Below, piece after piece: positions 9,396-18,378 of a stretch of DNA of 64,000 nucleotides. This stretch comes from Ruegeria halocynthiae. Its GTDB lineage: Bacteria > Pseudomonadota > Alphaproteobacteria > Rhodobacterales > Rhodobacteraceae. Location: the NCBI RefSeq assembly GCF_000743705.1, contig NZ_JQEZ01000002.1, positions 289,250 to 353,249 on the forward strand, in the 5' to 3' direction. The notes under the pieces are model-generated. The model ran no database searches and was not told the DNA's origin. It saw only the letters and a program-made list of their open reading frames with translations. How positions within the stretch are numbered: the first letter of the stretch is position 1; the number at the start of each line of letters is the position of its first letter. Position numbers and translations under genes: made by a program.

Positions 9396-9917
9396 TTACT
9401 CGTTTTCCGACTTGGGCTGCGGCATCAGGAAATGCCCCGACGCCTGGGCAAATAGGCGCGCGTGATTGTCTTGCCAGGCCTCGACCCGAACCGAGGCATA
9501 GCGCCGCCCGGCCCGGCTGATAAAGGCGCGCGCATACGCGTCGCGCGGCAGGCCCGAGCGCAGATAATCAACCGTAAAATCAACCGTCTTCGGAAACCGC
9601 ACGGATTCATCACCGAAAATATCATCAGCATCCAATTCACCAGCTTCGATTCTGGGAAAGAAGTACTCCCAACTCAGGGTGATGACGGCCGTGACCTCAA
9701 GAAACGCGGCGGTCACACCACCGTGCAACGCAGGCAACAGCGGGTTGCCGATCAACTTGTCATCAAAGTTCAGCACGCCGGTCAGCTCATCGCCGCGCCG
9801 GTCGAACCCGATGTTGAGGAACCGGATATAAGGCACGCCGTCGACAATTGCGTTCAACGCCGCATCGCGGCGCTGCTTGACCACCTGCATGGGTTCGGGA
9901 CGGGGGCGCGCCATCAC
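9396..9917 (-). CDS. PaaI-family hotdog thioesterase
   Basis: A 173-residue hotdog-fold protein with the PaaI/acyl-CoA thioesterase motif LHGGVTAAFLE (HGG at 65-67, candidate catalytic E74), followed by TVDYLRSGLPRDAYARA. It probably hydrolyses an acyl- or aryl-CoA thioester. It overlaps the upstream thioesterase gene by 4 bp and precedes the MATE gene. The two adjacent thioesterases differ clearly in sequence, so this looks like an old pair with separate substrates. Confidence 0.85.
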   Translation of the reverse strand: MMARPRPEPMQVVKQRRDAALNAIVDGVPYIRFLNIGFDRRGDELTGVLNFDDKLIGNPLLPALHGGVTAAFLEVTAVITLSWEYFFPRIEAGELDADDIFGDESVRFPKTVDFTVDYLRSGLPRDAYARAFISRAGRRYASVRVEAWQDNHARLFAQASGHFLMPQPKSENE

Positions 9918-10333
9918 AGACTCTCCACCGTGAATGATCCTGATGCGGTGGCCACGGGCCGATCTTTGTCTTCGTCCATCGCAGTCGCCCGGACAAAGGC
10001 CACATTGCGGGTCATGTGATAGCAGGTCGCATGCGTCGTGATGCTCTGCCCTGGCGTGGCGGCGCGCATATAGTCAATTCTCAGGTCGATTGTGGCCGTG
10101 CCGCCGGGGGCGGATGGGTGGCTCATGACTGCCGCGCCGCAGCAGGTATCCAATACGGCGGAAACCGCGCCTCCGTGGATTACCCCCGTCCGGGGGTCCC
10201 CGGCCAGATCCTTGTTGTAAGGCATAGTGATTCCAGCTTCACCATTGCCAATTGTGGTCAGTTTCATACCCAGTGCGTTGGCGTGCGGAATCGCCTCGAT
10301 GAACTGGCGCGCAATTGCTGCTTTATCGACCAT
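9914..10333 (-). CDS. PaaI-family hotdog thioesterase
   Basis: A 139-residue hotdog protein with GVIHGGAVSAVLDTC (HGG at 53-55, catalytic-type D62) and IDLRIDYMRAATPG, characteristic of PaaI thioesterases that remove CoA from acyl or phenylacetyl groups. It is the promoter-proximal gene of a minus-strand operon with the second thioesterase and the MATE exporter. Its promoter region is shared with the divergently oriented MerR gene at 10447. Confidence 0.87.
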   Translation of the reverse strand: MVDKAAIARQFIEAIPHANALGMKLTTIGNGEAGITMPYNKDLAGDPRTGVIHGGAVSAVLDTCCGAAVMSHPSAPGGTATIDLRIDYMRAATPGQSITTHATCYHMTRNVAFVRATAMDEDKDRPVATASGSFTVESL

Positions 10334-10446
10334 GTACTTGTGTCCCTTCGATTTATCCCTTTATGAGCGTGGGGCCAGCAAAAGAGCAAGCCCGCCTGTT
10401 GCGCTTGCTGCTGACAAACCATAGGCTATTTCAGAGGAGATCAGGA

Positions 10447-10815
10447 ATGTCCGACGACCGTTTGTCATTCAAAGAGATGTGCGCTGAGTATGACGTGACT
10501 CCGCGCACCCTGCGCTACTACGAATATATCGAACTGCTGCAACCCGAACGGGAAGGCAGATCACGGTATTATGGCCCTCGGGAATGCGCGCGTATGACCT
10601 TGATAATGCGGGGCCGCAAATACGGCTTCCCCCTGGAAGACATTCGCCAGTGGCTGCTGATTTACGAAGATCGGGGCAATCAGGCACAGATGACCACATT
10701 TGTGGAAATGGCCGACCTGCAGATGATTGAACTGAACAAGCAAAAACAGCAACTGGATGAGGCGATTGACGCGCTGAAGCAGATGCGGGATCAAACAGCC
10801 AAATCCCTGGGCTGA
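10447..10815 (+). CDS. MerR-family transcriptional regulator
   Basis: A 122-residue protein with an N-terminal MerR winged helix (FKEMCAEYDVTPRTLRYYEYIELL, about residues 8-31), the wing motif REGRSRYYGPRE, and a C-terminal coiled-coil (residues 85-120) for dimerisation. It has no metal-binding cysteines, so it is not a metal sensor. The ATG at 10447 follows AGAGGAGATCAGGA, a good ribosome site; an upstream in-frame start is less likely. It is a paralogue of the next gene, with which it shares VTPRTLRxYE and the KYGF/RFGF-type second helix. Confidence 0.9.
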   Translation: MSDDRLSFKEMCAEYDVTPRTLRYYEYIELLQPEREGRSRYYGPRECARMTLIMRGRKYGFPLEDIRQWLLIYEDRGNQAQMTTFVEMADLQMIELNKQKQQLDEAIDALKQMRDQTAKSLG

Positions 10816-11116
10816 TCCTCAGACGGGTGTCAGCGTCGGCTTTTTATGTAAATTGAGTAAGCCCTGTAGGGCACGAAATAGCCGCTGCGGCCCGGTCATG
10901 ATGTTTCGCATAAGGGCGTCAAAAAGTTCATATCCGAAAATTCCGTTACGTTACGTCCGCAATTGCCTGCGTGCTGAACCTTGACGCAAACGGAAGTTAC
11001 GTCAACTTATTTGTGACGTGGCGTTCACATTACGTGAACGTCATCCCCGTGTTGTATGTGGCGCATCGACTGCGCACCTGACCTAGATAGACGCCAGTGA
11101 CAAGAGTACCGAAACC
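10816..11116. promoter_or_regulatory. Regulatory region with repeated TTACGT motifs before the second MerR gene
   Basis: This 301-bp gap contains no gene. TTACGT occurs at 10946, 10951, 10997 and 11030. A perfect inverted repeat GTTCAC-N5-GTGAAC spans 11023-11039, and TTGACG at 10981 pairs with CGTCAA at 11000-11005. MerR regulators of acyl-CoA catabolism (LiuR type) are known to bind palindromes built around ACGT-containing halves. I infer that one or both MerR proteins bind here and control the beta-oxidation cluster downstream. Confidence 0.6.
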
Positions 11117-11518
11117 ATGACCGAAGATCTGATAACCATACGTGAAATGTGCGAGACATATGATGTCACGCCGCGCACATTGCGTTTTTACGAGGCCAAG
11201 GAACTTTTGTTTCCGATCCGTGAGGGGCAAAAACGCCTGTTCACCAAACGAGATCGGGCACGCCTGAAGTTGATCCTGCGCGGCAAGCGCTTTGGATTCA
11301 GCCTCGAAGAAATACGGCAATTGCTGGATCTGTACCACGTGGGCGATCAGCAGATGACCCAGATGACCCGCACGTTCGAAATCGCGCGGGAACGTTTGGC
11401 GGATATGGAATCCCGTCGCGAAGAGCTGACACAAGCCATTGACGATCTGAAAGAACAGCTGCGATGGGGTGAAAAAGTCATCGCCTCAATGAATCATGAG
11501 AAAAAGGCCGCTGAATAA
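11117..11518 (+). CDS. MerR-family regulator, probable controller of the acyl-CoA catabolic cluster
   Basis: A 133-residue MerR protein: winged-helix motif REMCETYDVTPRTLRFYEAKELL (residues 8-30), wing REGQKRLFTKRDRARLKLILRGKRFGFSLEEIRQLL, and a coiled-coil from about 85 to 120. It lacks cysteines typical of metal or redox sensors. It lies 45 bp upstream of the acyl-CoA dehydrogenase in the same direction. Its placement and its similarity to LiuR-type regulators suggest control of fatty-acid or branched-chain acyl-CoA degradation; this is inference from context. Confidence 0.9.
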   Translation: MTEDLITIREMCETYDVTPRTLRFYEAKELLFPIREGQKRLFTKRDRARLKLILRGKRFGFSLEEIRQLLDLYHVGDQQMTQMTRTFEIARERLADMESRREELTQAIDDLKEQLRWGEKVIASMNHEKKAAE

Positions 11519-11563
11519 CTCTGGCGGTCCTTCTCCGGACATCTGAATTTAAGGGAGCTTCAA

Positions 11564-13345
11564 ATGCCCGTTTACAACGCGCCGACCAATGACACGCAGT
11601 TCATTCTGCACGAAGTACTTAACGTTTCCGGGTCGGACATCCCCGGCTACAACGAGCTTGAGCCGGATTTCACCGGAGCAATTCTGGAAGAAGCCGGCAA
11701 GATCGCAACAAATGTTCTGCATCCGCTGAACGTGGTTGGCGACACCGAAGGCTGCCGTTTGGAAAATGGCGTGGTCTACACCCCCACCGGGTTCAAAGAC
11801 GCCTTCGAGCAGGTCAAAGAAGGCGGCTGGACCGGCCTGGATATGCCCGAAGCATATGGCGGTCAGAACATGCCCGCCGTTGTCGGTACCGCTGTTGGCG
11901 AGATGTTCTCGGCGGCCAATATTGCGTTCACCATGTATCAGGGCCTGACCCACGGTGCGGCTTCGGCCATTCTGGCGCATGGCTCTGACGAGCAGAAAGA
12001 AAAATACCTGCCGAACATGGTCAGCTGCGAATGGACCGGCACCATGAACCTGACGGAACCGCATTGCGGCACCGATCTGGGCCTGATGCGCACCAAGGCG
12101 GAACCGCAGGGCGACGGCAGCTACAAGATTTCCGGCCAGAAGATTTTCATCTCGGCTGGCGAACATGACATGGCCGACAACATCATCCATCTGGTGCTGG
12201 CCAAGATCCCCGGCGGCCCCGAAGGCATCAAGGGTGTGTCGCTGTTCATCGTGCCCAAGTTCATCGTGAACGAAGACGGCAGCCTGGGTGAACGCAACGG
12301 CGCCACCGTCGGCAACATCGAAGAGAAAATGGGCATCCACGGCAATTCGACCTGTGTGATGAACTATGACGAAGCCACCGGCTGGCTGCTGGGTGACGAG
12401 CATAAAGGCATGCGCGCCATGTTCACCATGATGAACGAAGCGCGTCTGGGTGTTGGTATGCAGGGCCTGTGTCAGGCGGACGCGGCCTATCAGAACGCGT
12501 TGGAGTACGCCAAGGACCGCCTGCAGGGCCGCGCCGTTACCGGTGCCGAGAACCCCGATGGCCCGGCCGATCCGCTGATCGTGCATCCCGATATCCGCCG
12601 CAGCCTGATGGACCAGAAAAGCTTTGTCGAAGGTGCGCGCGCGTTCATCCTGTGGGGCGCGACCCTGCTGGATCAATCGCACCGCTCGGGCGACAAGGAC
12701 GCCGACGGCCTGATCTCGCTGCTGACGCCGGTCATCAAAGGGTTCCTGACCGACGAAGGCTATGACATGACCGTGAAGGCCCAGCAGGTCTATGGCGGCC
12801 ATGGCTACATCGAAGAATGGGGTATGTCGCAATATACCCGCGACGCCCGCATCGCGATGATCTACGAAGGTGCTAACGGCGTGCAGGCGCTGGATCTGGT
12901 CGGCCGCAAGCTGGCCGTTGATGGCGGCAAGCACGTCATGGCGTTCTTTGAAATCGTCAAGAATTTCTGCAAGGATAATAGCGGCAAGAACGAAGCCTAT
13001 GACAAGGCCTTTATCGAACCGCTCAAGGCGGCGTCCAAGGACCTGCAGGCGGCGGGCATGTACTTTATGCAGCAAGGCATGAAGAACCCCAACAACGCTT
13101 TGGCCGGATCGAATGACTTCATGCACATGTTCGGACATGTCTGCCTGGGTCTGATGTGGGCGCAGATGGCCAAGGCGGCCTATGGCGCTCTTGAAGGTGG
13201 CACCTCGAATACCGAATTTTACGAGACCAAGATTGCCACCGGCCAGTTCTATATGGCGCGTCGACTGCCTGCGACTGGTTTGCACCTTGCCCGCATCCAA
13301 ACCGGCGCGGATACGGTCATGGCGCTGGAGGCGGCAAACTTCTGA
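11564..13345 (+). CDS. Acyl-CoA dehydrogenase, long form (FadE/DmdC-like)
   Basis: A 593-residue flavoprotein that introduces the trans-2 double bond into acyl-CoA. Visible features are the FAD/substrate segment [16 protein letters not shown] (158-173), the FAD motif [15 protein letters not shown] (409-423), and the catalytic base E435 in [14 protein letters not shown]-terminal extension of about 140 residues places it with the long acyl-CoA dehydrogenases that include methylmercaptopropionyl-CoA dehydrogenase (DmdC) of DMSP degradation. Because the following genes are thiolase and FadB-type, I favour general beta-oxidation. Ribosome site AGGGAG precedes the ATG. Confidence 0.93.
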   Translation: MPVYNAPTNDTQFILHEVLNVSGSDIPGYNELEPDFTGAILEEAGKIATNVLHPLNVVGDTEGCRLENGVVYTPTGFKDAFEQVKEGGWTGLDMPEAYGGQNMPAVVGTAVGEMFSAANIAFTMYQGLTHGAASAILAHGSDEQKEKYLPNMVSCEWTGTMNLTEPHCGTDLGLMRTKAEPQGDGSYKISGQKIFISAGEHDMADNIIHLVLAKIPGGPEGIKGVSLFIVPKFIVNEDGSLGERNGATVGNIEEKMGIHGNSTCVMNYDEATGWLLGDEHKGMRAMFTMMNEARLGVGMQGLCQADAAYQNALEYAKDRLQGRAVTGAENPDGPADPLIVHPDIRRSLMDQKSFVEGARAFILWGATLLDQSHRSGDKDADGLISLLTPVIKGFLTDEGYDMTVKAQQVYGGHGYIEEWGMSQYTRDARIAMIYEGANGVQALDLVGRKLAVDGGKHVMAFFEIVKNFCKDNSGKNEAYDKAFIEPLKAASKDLQAAGMYFMQQGMKNPNNALAGSNDFMHMFGHVCLGLMWAQMAKAAYGALEGGTSNTEFYETKIATGQFYMARRLPATGLHLARIQTGADTVMALEAANF

Positions 13346-13401
13346 ACTCAGTCTGGTTCCGGGCGATGGTGCCCGGAGCCAGAACTTCCGGAGGGAAAGA
13401 C

Positions 13402-13614
13402 ATGCCGAAACGATTTCGCCTGACCCGCCGCTTTCCGGTCGCCATGACCGAAGACGGGTATCGCAAGCTACGGGGGTTCGCCCGCGAGGCTGGCTTGGAT
13501 GAAGGTGAGGCATTGTCTTTTTTGTTCGAAAACTTCAACAGCGTCATCGACGAGGAAAATCTGACTCACCGGCTTCGAATCTTCAATTCCGAACTTGAAG
13601 CGCGTAAGCGCTGA
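13402..13614 (+). CDS. Small conserved-looking protein, unknown function
   Basis: A 70-residue basic protein starting MPKRFRLTRRFPVAMTEDGY after the strong ribosome site CCGGAGGGAAAGAC. The segment RRFPVAMTEDGYRKLRGFA resembles the beta strand plus helix of ribbon-helix-helix proteins, but I cannot confirm this. It sits 56 bp after the acyl-CoA dehydrogenase and 153 bp before the GST gene, within the beta-oxidation cluster. A regulator role is a guess. Confidence 0.65.
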   Translation: MPKRFRLTRRFPVAMTEDGYRKLRGFAREAGLDEGEALSFLFENFNSVIDEENLTHRLRIFNSELEARKR

Positions 13615-13767
13615 GTACAAAACACAAGCTTTAACAAAGACGTAAAACCGGACACCCCGGCCGGAGTATTTTCGAAAAGATGACGCAGTGAGACGCCCCT
13701 GCCCCTTCGTCTTTTCCGAACTACTCAGTTTCGACCGAACTACGCACGCCTTGGGAGGGGCAGTTGC

Positions 13768-14406
13768 ATGACCATCAGACTTCATTGCTTTGGAGAAAGC
13801 GGGAACTCTTACAAAGCCGCCCTGGCGTTGGAACTGTCAGGGCTGGAGTGGGAGCCGGTATTCGTTGATTTCTTTAACGGTGCAACCCGGACCCCCGACT
13901 ATCGCGCCCAGGTCAACGAAATGGGCGAGGCGCCTGTATTGATCGACGGTGATTTCCGCACCAGCCAGTCCGGGGCCATTCAGGCCTATGTGACCGAAAA
14001 ATCCGGCAAGTTCGGCGGCAAAACCCGGGAAGAGAACTATGACATCCTCCGCTGGGTCCTGTGGGACAACCACAAGCTCAGCTCAATGGCGGGCATGACC
14101 CGGTTCCTGATGAACTTTCTGCCCGAAGAACACCGCAACGCGGATGTGATCGCCTTTAATCAAGGGCGTTTGAAAGCCGCGTATCAGGTGTTGAACGACC
14201 ACCTGAAAGGCCGCAACTGGATTGTTGGCGACGGCGTGACCAACGCCGACCTCAGCTGCTGCGGCTATTTGTATTACCCGGAACCATTCGGCTTTGACCG
14301 CGCCGACTGGCCCCATATCGACGCCTGGATGACTCGGCTATCCGAGCAGCCCGGCTGGAAAGCCCCATACGACCTGATGCCCGGCACAGCGCCGGATCGA
14401 GCTTAA
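13768..14406 (+). CDS. Glutathione S-transferase family protein
   Basis: A 212-residue protein with an N-terminal thioredoxin-like GST domain (MTIRLHCFGESGNSYKAALAL, with S/N near residues 11-14 in the glutathione-site region; EMGEAPVLIDGD with the cis-Pro; TSQSGAIQAYV) and an all-helical C-terminal domain ending WPHIDAWMTRLSEQPGW. It lies 11 bp upstream of the thiolase gene, in the beta-oxidation operon. It may detoxify or isomerise an intermediate of acyl-CoA metabolism; its substrate is unknown. Confidence 0.9.
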   Translation: MTIRLHCFGESGNSYKAALALELSGLEWEPVFVDFFNGATRTPDYRAQVNEMGEAPVLIDGDFRTSQSGAIQAYVTEKSGKFGGKTREENYDILRWVLWDNHKLSSMAGMTRFLMNFLPEEHRNADVIAFNQGRLKAAYQVLNDHLKGRNWIVGDGVTNADLSCCGYLYYPEPFGFDRADWPHIDAWMTRLSEQPGWKAPYDLMPGTAPDRA

Positions 14407-14417
14407 GGAGAAGACCC

Positions 14418-15629
14418 ATGACCGAAGCTTATATCTATGACGCCCTGCGCACCCCGCGCGGTAAGGGCCGCAAGGATGGCAGCCTGCACGAGGTAACCTC
14501 GGTGCGGCTGTCAGCCCAAACCCTGAACGCGATGAAAGAGCGTAATAATCTGGAAGGCCACGCCGTCGAAGACGTGATCTGGGGCAACGTCACGCAAGTG
14601 ATGGAACAGGGCGGCTGTCTGGCACGCTCGGCGGTTCTGGCCTCGGATCTGGATCAGTCGATCCCGGGCCTGGCAATCAACCGTTTCTGCGCGTCGGGGA
14701 TGGAGGCCGTGAACCTGGCAGCAAACCAGGTCAAGGGCGGCGCAGGCGACGCCTATATCGCGGGCGGCGTTGAAATGATGGGCCGCGTGGCCATGGGCAG
14801 CGACGGCGCGGCGATTGCCGTTGACCCCACGCTGGCGATGGAGACGTATTTTGTACCGCAGGGTATCTCGGCCGATATCATCGCAACCGAGTACGGGTTC
14901 GACCGTGATCAGGCCGACGCGCTGGCGATGGAATCGCAAAGACGCGCGGCAAAAGCGTGGGAAGAGAACCGTTTTGACAAGTCGGTGATCACCGTCAAGG
15001 ACCAGAACGGCCTGACCATCCTGGACCGCGACGAATACATGCGCCCCGGCACCGACATGCAAAGCCTTGGCGCGCTGAACCCCGCATTCCAGATGATGGG
15101 TGAGCAGATGCCCGGCTTCGACAAGGTGGCAATGCTGAAATACCCGCATCTTGAGCGGATCAACCACATCCACCACGCGGGCAACAGCTCGGGCATCGTG
15201 GACGGTGCAGCTGCGGTTCTGATCGGCAACAAGGAATTCGGCGAGAAATACGGCCTGAAGCCACGTGCCCGCATCAAGGCAACCGCCAAGATCGGTACCG
15301 ACCCGACCATCATGCTGACCGGCCCGGTTCCGGTGACCGAAAAGATTCTGGCGGACAACGGCATGAAGATCGGCGATCTGGACTTGTTCGAAGTGAACGA
15401 AGCCTTTGCCTCGGTCGTGCTGCGGTTCCAGCAAGCGTTTGACGTCGATCCGGCACTGGTGAACGTGAACGGCGGCTCGATCGCGATGGGTCACCCGCTG
15501 GGCGCGACCGGCGCCATCATCATCGGCACCCTGCTGGACGAGCTTGAGCGTCAGGATAAAGAAACCGGTCTGGCGACGTTGTGCATTGCATCCGGTATGG
15601 GAGCGGCAACAATCATCGAGCGGGTCTGA
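14418..15629 (+). CDS. fadA: Acetyl-CoA acyltransferase (3-ketoacyl-CoA thiolase)
   Basis: A 403-residue thiolase that cleaves 3-ketoacyl-CoA with CoA, the last step of beta-oxidation. The three catalytic elements are present: nucleophile C91 in NRFCASGMEAV, H359 in MGHPLGATGA, and C389 in CIASGMGAA. Upstream genes encode acyl-CoA dehydrogenase and GST; downstream genes encode a cupin and the FadB-type protein. The stop codon TGA shares its A with the ATG of the cupin gene, so translation is probably coupled. Confidence 0.95.
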   Translation: MTEAYIYDALRTPRGKGRKDGSLHEVTSVRLSAQTLNAMKERNNLEGHAVEDVIWGNVTQVMEQGGCLARSAVLASDLDQSIPGLAINRFCASGMEAVNLAANQVKGGAGDAYIAGGVEMMGRVAMGSDGAAIAVDPTLAMETYFVPQGISADIIATEYGFDRDQADALAMESQRRAAKAWEENRFDKSVITVKDQNGLTILDRDEYMRPGTDMQSLGALNPAFQMMGEQMPGFDKVAMLKYPHLERINHIHHAGNSSGIVDGAAAVLIGNKEFGEKYGLKPRARIKATAKIGTDPTIMLTGPVPVTEKILADNGMKIGDLDLFEVNEAFASVVLRFQQAFDVDPALVNVNGGSIAMGHPLGATGAIIIGTLLDELERQDKETGLATLCIASGMGAATIIERV

Positions 15630-16114
15630 TGCCCAAGCTGAATCTCTCTCAGATCCCGTTTCAGGGTGGCTCGGACTATCCCGGTAAGCTGGCCAGGGCG
15701 GGCGATGGCCGCTTTGTTCAGCGCGTTGGCGATGCGGGCGGGCTGACCCAATACGGCGTCAACATCGTGCGGCTGGAACCGCAGGGGCTGTCCTCATTGC
15801 GGCACTACCATATGCAGCAGGATGAGTTTGCCATTGTTCTCAGTGGCACCTGCACCCTGATCGACGACGATGGCGAGCATGAGATGCAGCCCGGCGACTG
15901 CGCCGCCTTCCCGGCAGGTGAGGCCAACGGCCATCACCTGATGAACAAGACCGATGCGCCCGCAACCTTTTTGGTAGTGGGCACACGGACCCCGACCGAG
16001 ACCGGCTTTTACAGCGATATAGACATGATGGTGAAGGATGATGAGAACGGATTCTCCTTCACCCGCAAGGATGGCAGCCCGCTGACGGCTGACCAGATTG
16101 GAGACGACGGATGA
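15629..16114 (+). CDS. Cupin-domain protein in the beta-oxidation operon
   Basis: A 161-residue single-domain cupin. The metal-site pattern is visible in LRHYHMQQDEFAIVLSG (two His and a Glu) and in the second motif GDCAAFPAGEANGHHLMN. It starts at the ATG overlapping the thiolase stop (TGATG) and its own last codons overlap the ATG of the next gene by 4 bp. Proteins of this kind are annotated as sugar- or transcription-related cupins without proven function. Its firm place between fadA and fadB suggests a job linked to acyl-CoA turnover. Confidence 0.85.
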   Translation: MPKLNLSQIPFQGGSDYPGKLARAGDGRFVQRVGDAGGLTQYGVNIVRLEPQGLSSLRHYHMQQDEFAIVLSGTCTLIDDDGEHEMQPGDCAAFPAGEANGHHLMNKTDAPATFLVVGTRTPTETGFYSDIDMMVKDDENGFSFTRKDGSPLTADQIGDDG

Positions 16115-18312
16115 CCGAGTTTACCCTGACCAAAGACGCAGATGGCGTCGGAACCATCACCTGGGATGTTCCCGGCAAGTCAATGAACGTGATGTCCTTT
16201 GACGGGCTGAAGCAGTTGAGCGAGTGCATTGATCAGGCGCTGGCCGACGATGAGATCAAAGGCGTCATCCTGACCAGCGGCAAAGAGGGCTCCTTTGCCG
16301 GCGGCATGGACCTGAACCTGCTGGCCGCGATGAAAGACGAGGCCGGAGACAACCCCGCCAAAGGTCTGTTTGACGGCACGATGGATATCCACGCCCTGCT
16401 GCGCAAGATCGAACTGGCAGGCATGGATGCCAAGACCAAAAAGGGCGGCAAACCCATCGCCGCCGTTCTGCCCGGCACCGCCGCCGGTATCGGCATGGAA
16501 CTGCCGCTGTCGACGCATCGCATCTTTGCGGGCGAAAACCCCAAGGCCAAGTATGGCCTGCCTGAAATTCTGGTGGGTATCTTCCCCGGCGCAGGTGGCA
16601 CCACGCGTATGGTCCGCAAGGTCGGCGCAATTGCAGCCGCACCGCTGTTGCTGGAAGGCAAGATGCTGGACGTCAACAAAGCCAAGGCAGCAGGTTACAT
16701 CGACGAGGTTGCCGCTGACCCGATGGCCGCAGCCAAAGAATGGGTTCTGAACGCCAAGGACACTGATATTGTCAAACCCTGGGACGCCAAGGGGTACAAG
16801 ATGCCCGGCGGTGCGCCCTATCACCCTGCCGGTTTCATGAACTTTGTCGGCGCATCCGCCATGGTGCACGGCAAGACCCAAGGTGCCTTCCCCGCCGCCA
16901 AAGCCCTGCTGAGCGCGGTCTACGAAGGCGCGCTGGTTGATTTCGACACCGCCCTGCGGATCGAGGCCCGCTGGTTCACCACCGTTCTGATGAACCCGTC
17001 CTCGGGCGCGATGATCCAGTCGCTGTTCCTGAACAAGGAAGCGCTGGACAAAGGGGCTGTGCGCCCTGCTGGTATCTCCGATCAGTCGGTCAAGAAAATC
17101 GGCGTTCTGGGTGCGGGCATGATGGGCGCGGGTATCGCGCTGGTTTCAGCTCAGGCCGGAATGGAAGTGGTTCTGATCGACCGTGATCAAGTCGCCGCCG
17201 ACAAAGGCAAGGCCTATACCGAGACGTATCTGGACAAAGGTATGAAACGCGGCAAGGTCACGGCCGAAAAGAAAGAGGCCATGCTGGGCCGCATCACCGC
17301 GACCCCGGATCTGGATCAGCTGAAAGGTTGCGACCTGATCATCGAAGCGGTGTTCGAGGACCCCTCTGTCAAGGCCGAGATGACCAAAAAGGTCGAGGCG
17401 ATCATCCCCGAGGATTGCATCTTTGCGTCCAACACTTCGACCCTGCCGATCACCGATCTGGCCCAGGCAAGCGTGCGCCCCGAGCAGTTTATCGGCATCC
17501 ACTTCTTCTCGCCGGTCGAGAAGATGCTTTTGGTCGAAATCATCAAGGGCAAGGAAACCGGTGATCGCGCGGTCGCCAAGGCGCTGGATTATGTGCGTCA
17601 GATCCGCAAGACGCCGATCGTGGTCAACGATGCACGCTTCTTCTACTGCAACCGCTGCATCATCCCGTACCTGAACGAAGGCGCGCGGATGGTGACCGAG
17701 GGCATCAGCCCCGTGTTGATCGACAACGCCGCGCGTCAGCTGGGCTTCCCGGTTGGACCGATCACCCTGACCGACGAAACCTCGATTGATCTGGCCGCCA
17801 AGATTGCCCGCGCGACCAAAGCCGCGATGGGCGATGCCTATCCCGAAAGCGGCGCGGACGATCTGATCTTCTGGATGGAGGAACAGGGGCGTCTGGGACG
17901 CAAATCCAAGGCTGGGTTCTTTGACTACGACGAAAAGGGCAAGCGTCAGGGTTATTGGAAGGGGATGCAGGACAAGTATCCGCTGGCCGCAGAACAACCC
18001 GACCTGATCGAAGTGCAGGAACGTCTGATGTTCTCGCAGGTTCTGGAAGCGGTCCGCGCGCTGGAAGAGGGCGTTGTGGAAGACATCCGCGAGGCCGACG
18101 TGGGCGCGATCCTGGCGTGGGGTTTTGCCCCATGGTCGGGCGGACCGCTAAGCTGGCTGGATATCATCGGCGCACCCTACGCGGCCGAGCGTTGTGACCA
18201 ACTGTCAGAAAAATACGGCGACCGCTTTACCTGCCCGCCGCTGTTGCGTGAGATGGCCGAGAAAGGCCAGACGTTCTATGGGCGTTTCGACCCCGAGGCA
18301 AAAGCAGCCTGA
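16111..18312 (+). CDS. fadB: Multifunctional enoyl-CoA hydratase / 3-hydroxyacyl-CoA dehydrogenase
   Basis: The 733-residue protein carries out hydration and oxidation in beta-oxidation. An N-terminal crotonase domain (about 1-190) shows the oxyanion-hole region EGSFAGGMDLN and KYGLPEILVGIFPGAGGT. A dehydrogenase domain begins near 328 with the NAD motif GVLGAGMMGAG (about 331-341), and contains the catalytic His in GIHFFSPVEKM. Two C-terminal helical domains follow, ending PLSWLDIIGAPYAAERC. It forms the likely trifunctional system with the thiolase. A strong hairpin terminator follows 6 bp after the stop. Confidence 0.95.
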   Translation: MTEFTLTKDADGVGTITWDVPGKSMNVMSFDGLKQLSECIDQALADDEIKGVILTSGKEGSFAGGMDLNLLAAMKDEAGDNPAKGLFDGTMDIHALLRKIELAGMDAKTKKGGKPIAAVLPGTAAGIGMELPLSTHRIFAGENPKAKYGLPEILVGIFPGAGGTTRMVRKVGAIAAAPLLLEGKMLDVNKAKAAGYIDEVAADPMAAAKEWVLNAKDTDIVKPWDAKGYKMPGGAPYHPAGFMNFVGASAMVHGKTQGAFPAAKALLSAVYEGALVDFDTALRIEARWFTTVLMNPSSGAMIQSLFLNKEALDKGAVRPAGISDQSVKKIGVLGAGMMGAGIALVSAQAGMEVVLIDRDQVAADKGKAYTETYLDKGMKRGKVTAEKKEAMLGRITATPDLDQLKGCDLIIEAVFEDPSVKAEMTKKVEAIIPEDCIFASNTSTLPITDLAQASVRPEQFIGIHFFSPVEKMLLVEIIKGKETGDRAVAKALDYVRQIRKTPIVVNDARFFYCNRCIIPYLNEGARMVTEGISPVLIDNAARQLGFPVGPITLTDETSIDLAAKIARATKAAMGDAYPESGADDLIFWMEEQGRLGRKSKAGFFDYDEKGKRQGYWKGMQDKYPLAAEQPDLIEVQERLMFSQVLEAVRALEEGVVEDIREADVGAILAWGFAPWSGGPLSWLDIIGAPYAAERCDQLSEKYGDRFTCPPLLREMAEKGQTFYGRFDPEAKAA

Positions 18313-18318
18313 AAAAAC

Positions 18319-18353
18319 AACGCTGGCGCAGAAACACTGCGCCAGCGTTTTCC
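18319..18353. terminator. Bidirectional terminator between fadB and the Hint gene
   Basis: A perfect 13-bp stem (18319-18331 with 18337-18349) with a 5-base loop. The plus strand continues TTTTCCC. The minus strand has a run of six T residues just beyond the stem. It therefore suits both the fadB operon and the convergent Hint-domain gene ending at 18379. Confidence 0.9.
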
Positions 18354-18378
18354 CACCGTCCAAGGTTCGGGCCGCTGT

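Noticed and set aside
11564..13345. Assignment as DmdC of DMSP degradation
   Set aside because: Length and family allow it, but the downstream thiolase and FadB-type genes point to general beta-oxidation, and no dmdB or dmdD is adjacent.
11549..13513. A 654-codon open frame antisense to the acyl-CoA dehydrogenase
   Set aside because: High-GC codon bias makes antisense frames long; the plus-strand gene has clear family motifs and the antisense product resembles nothing.
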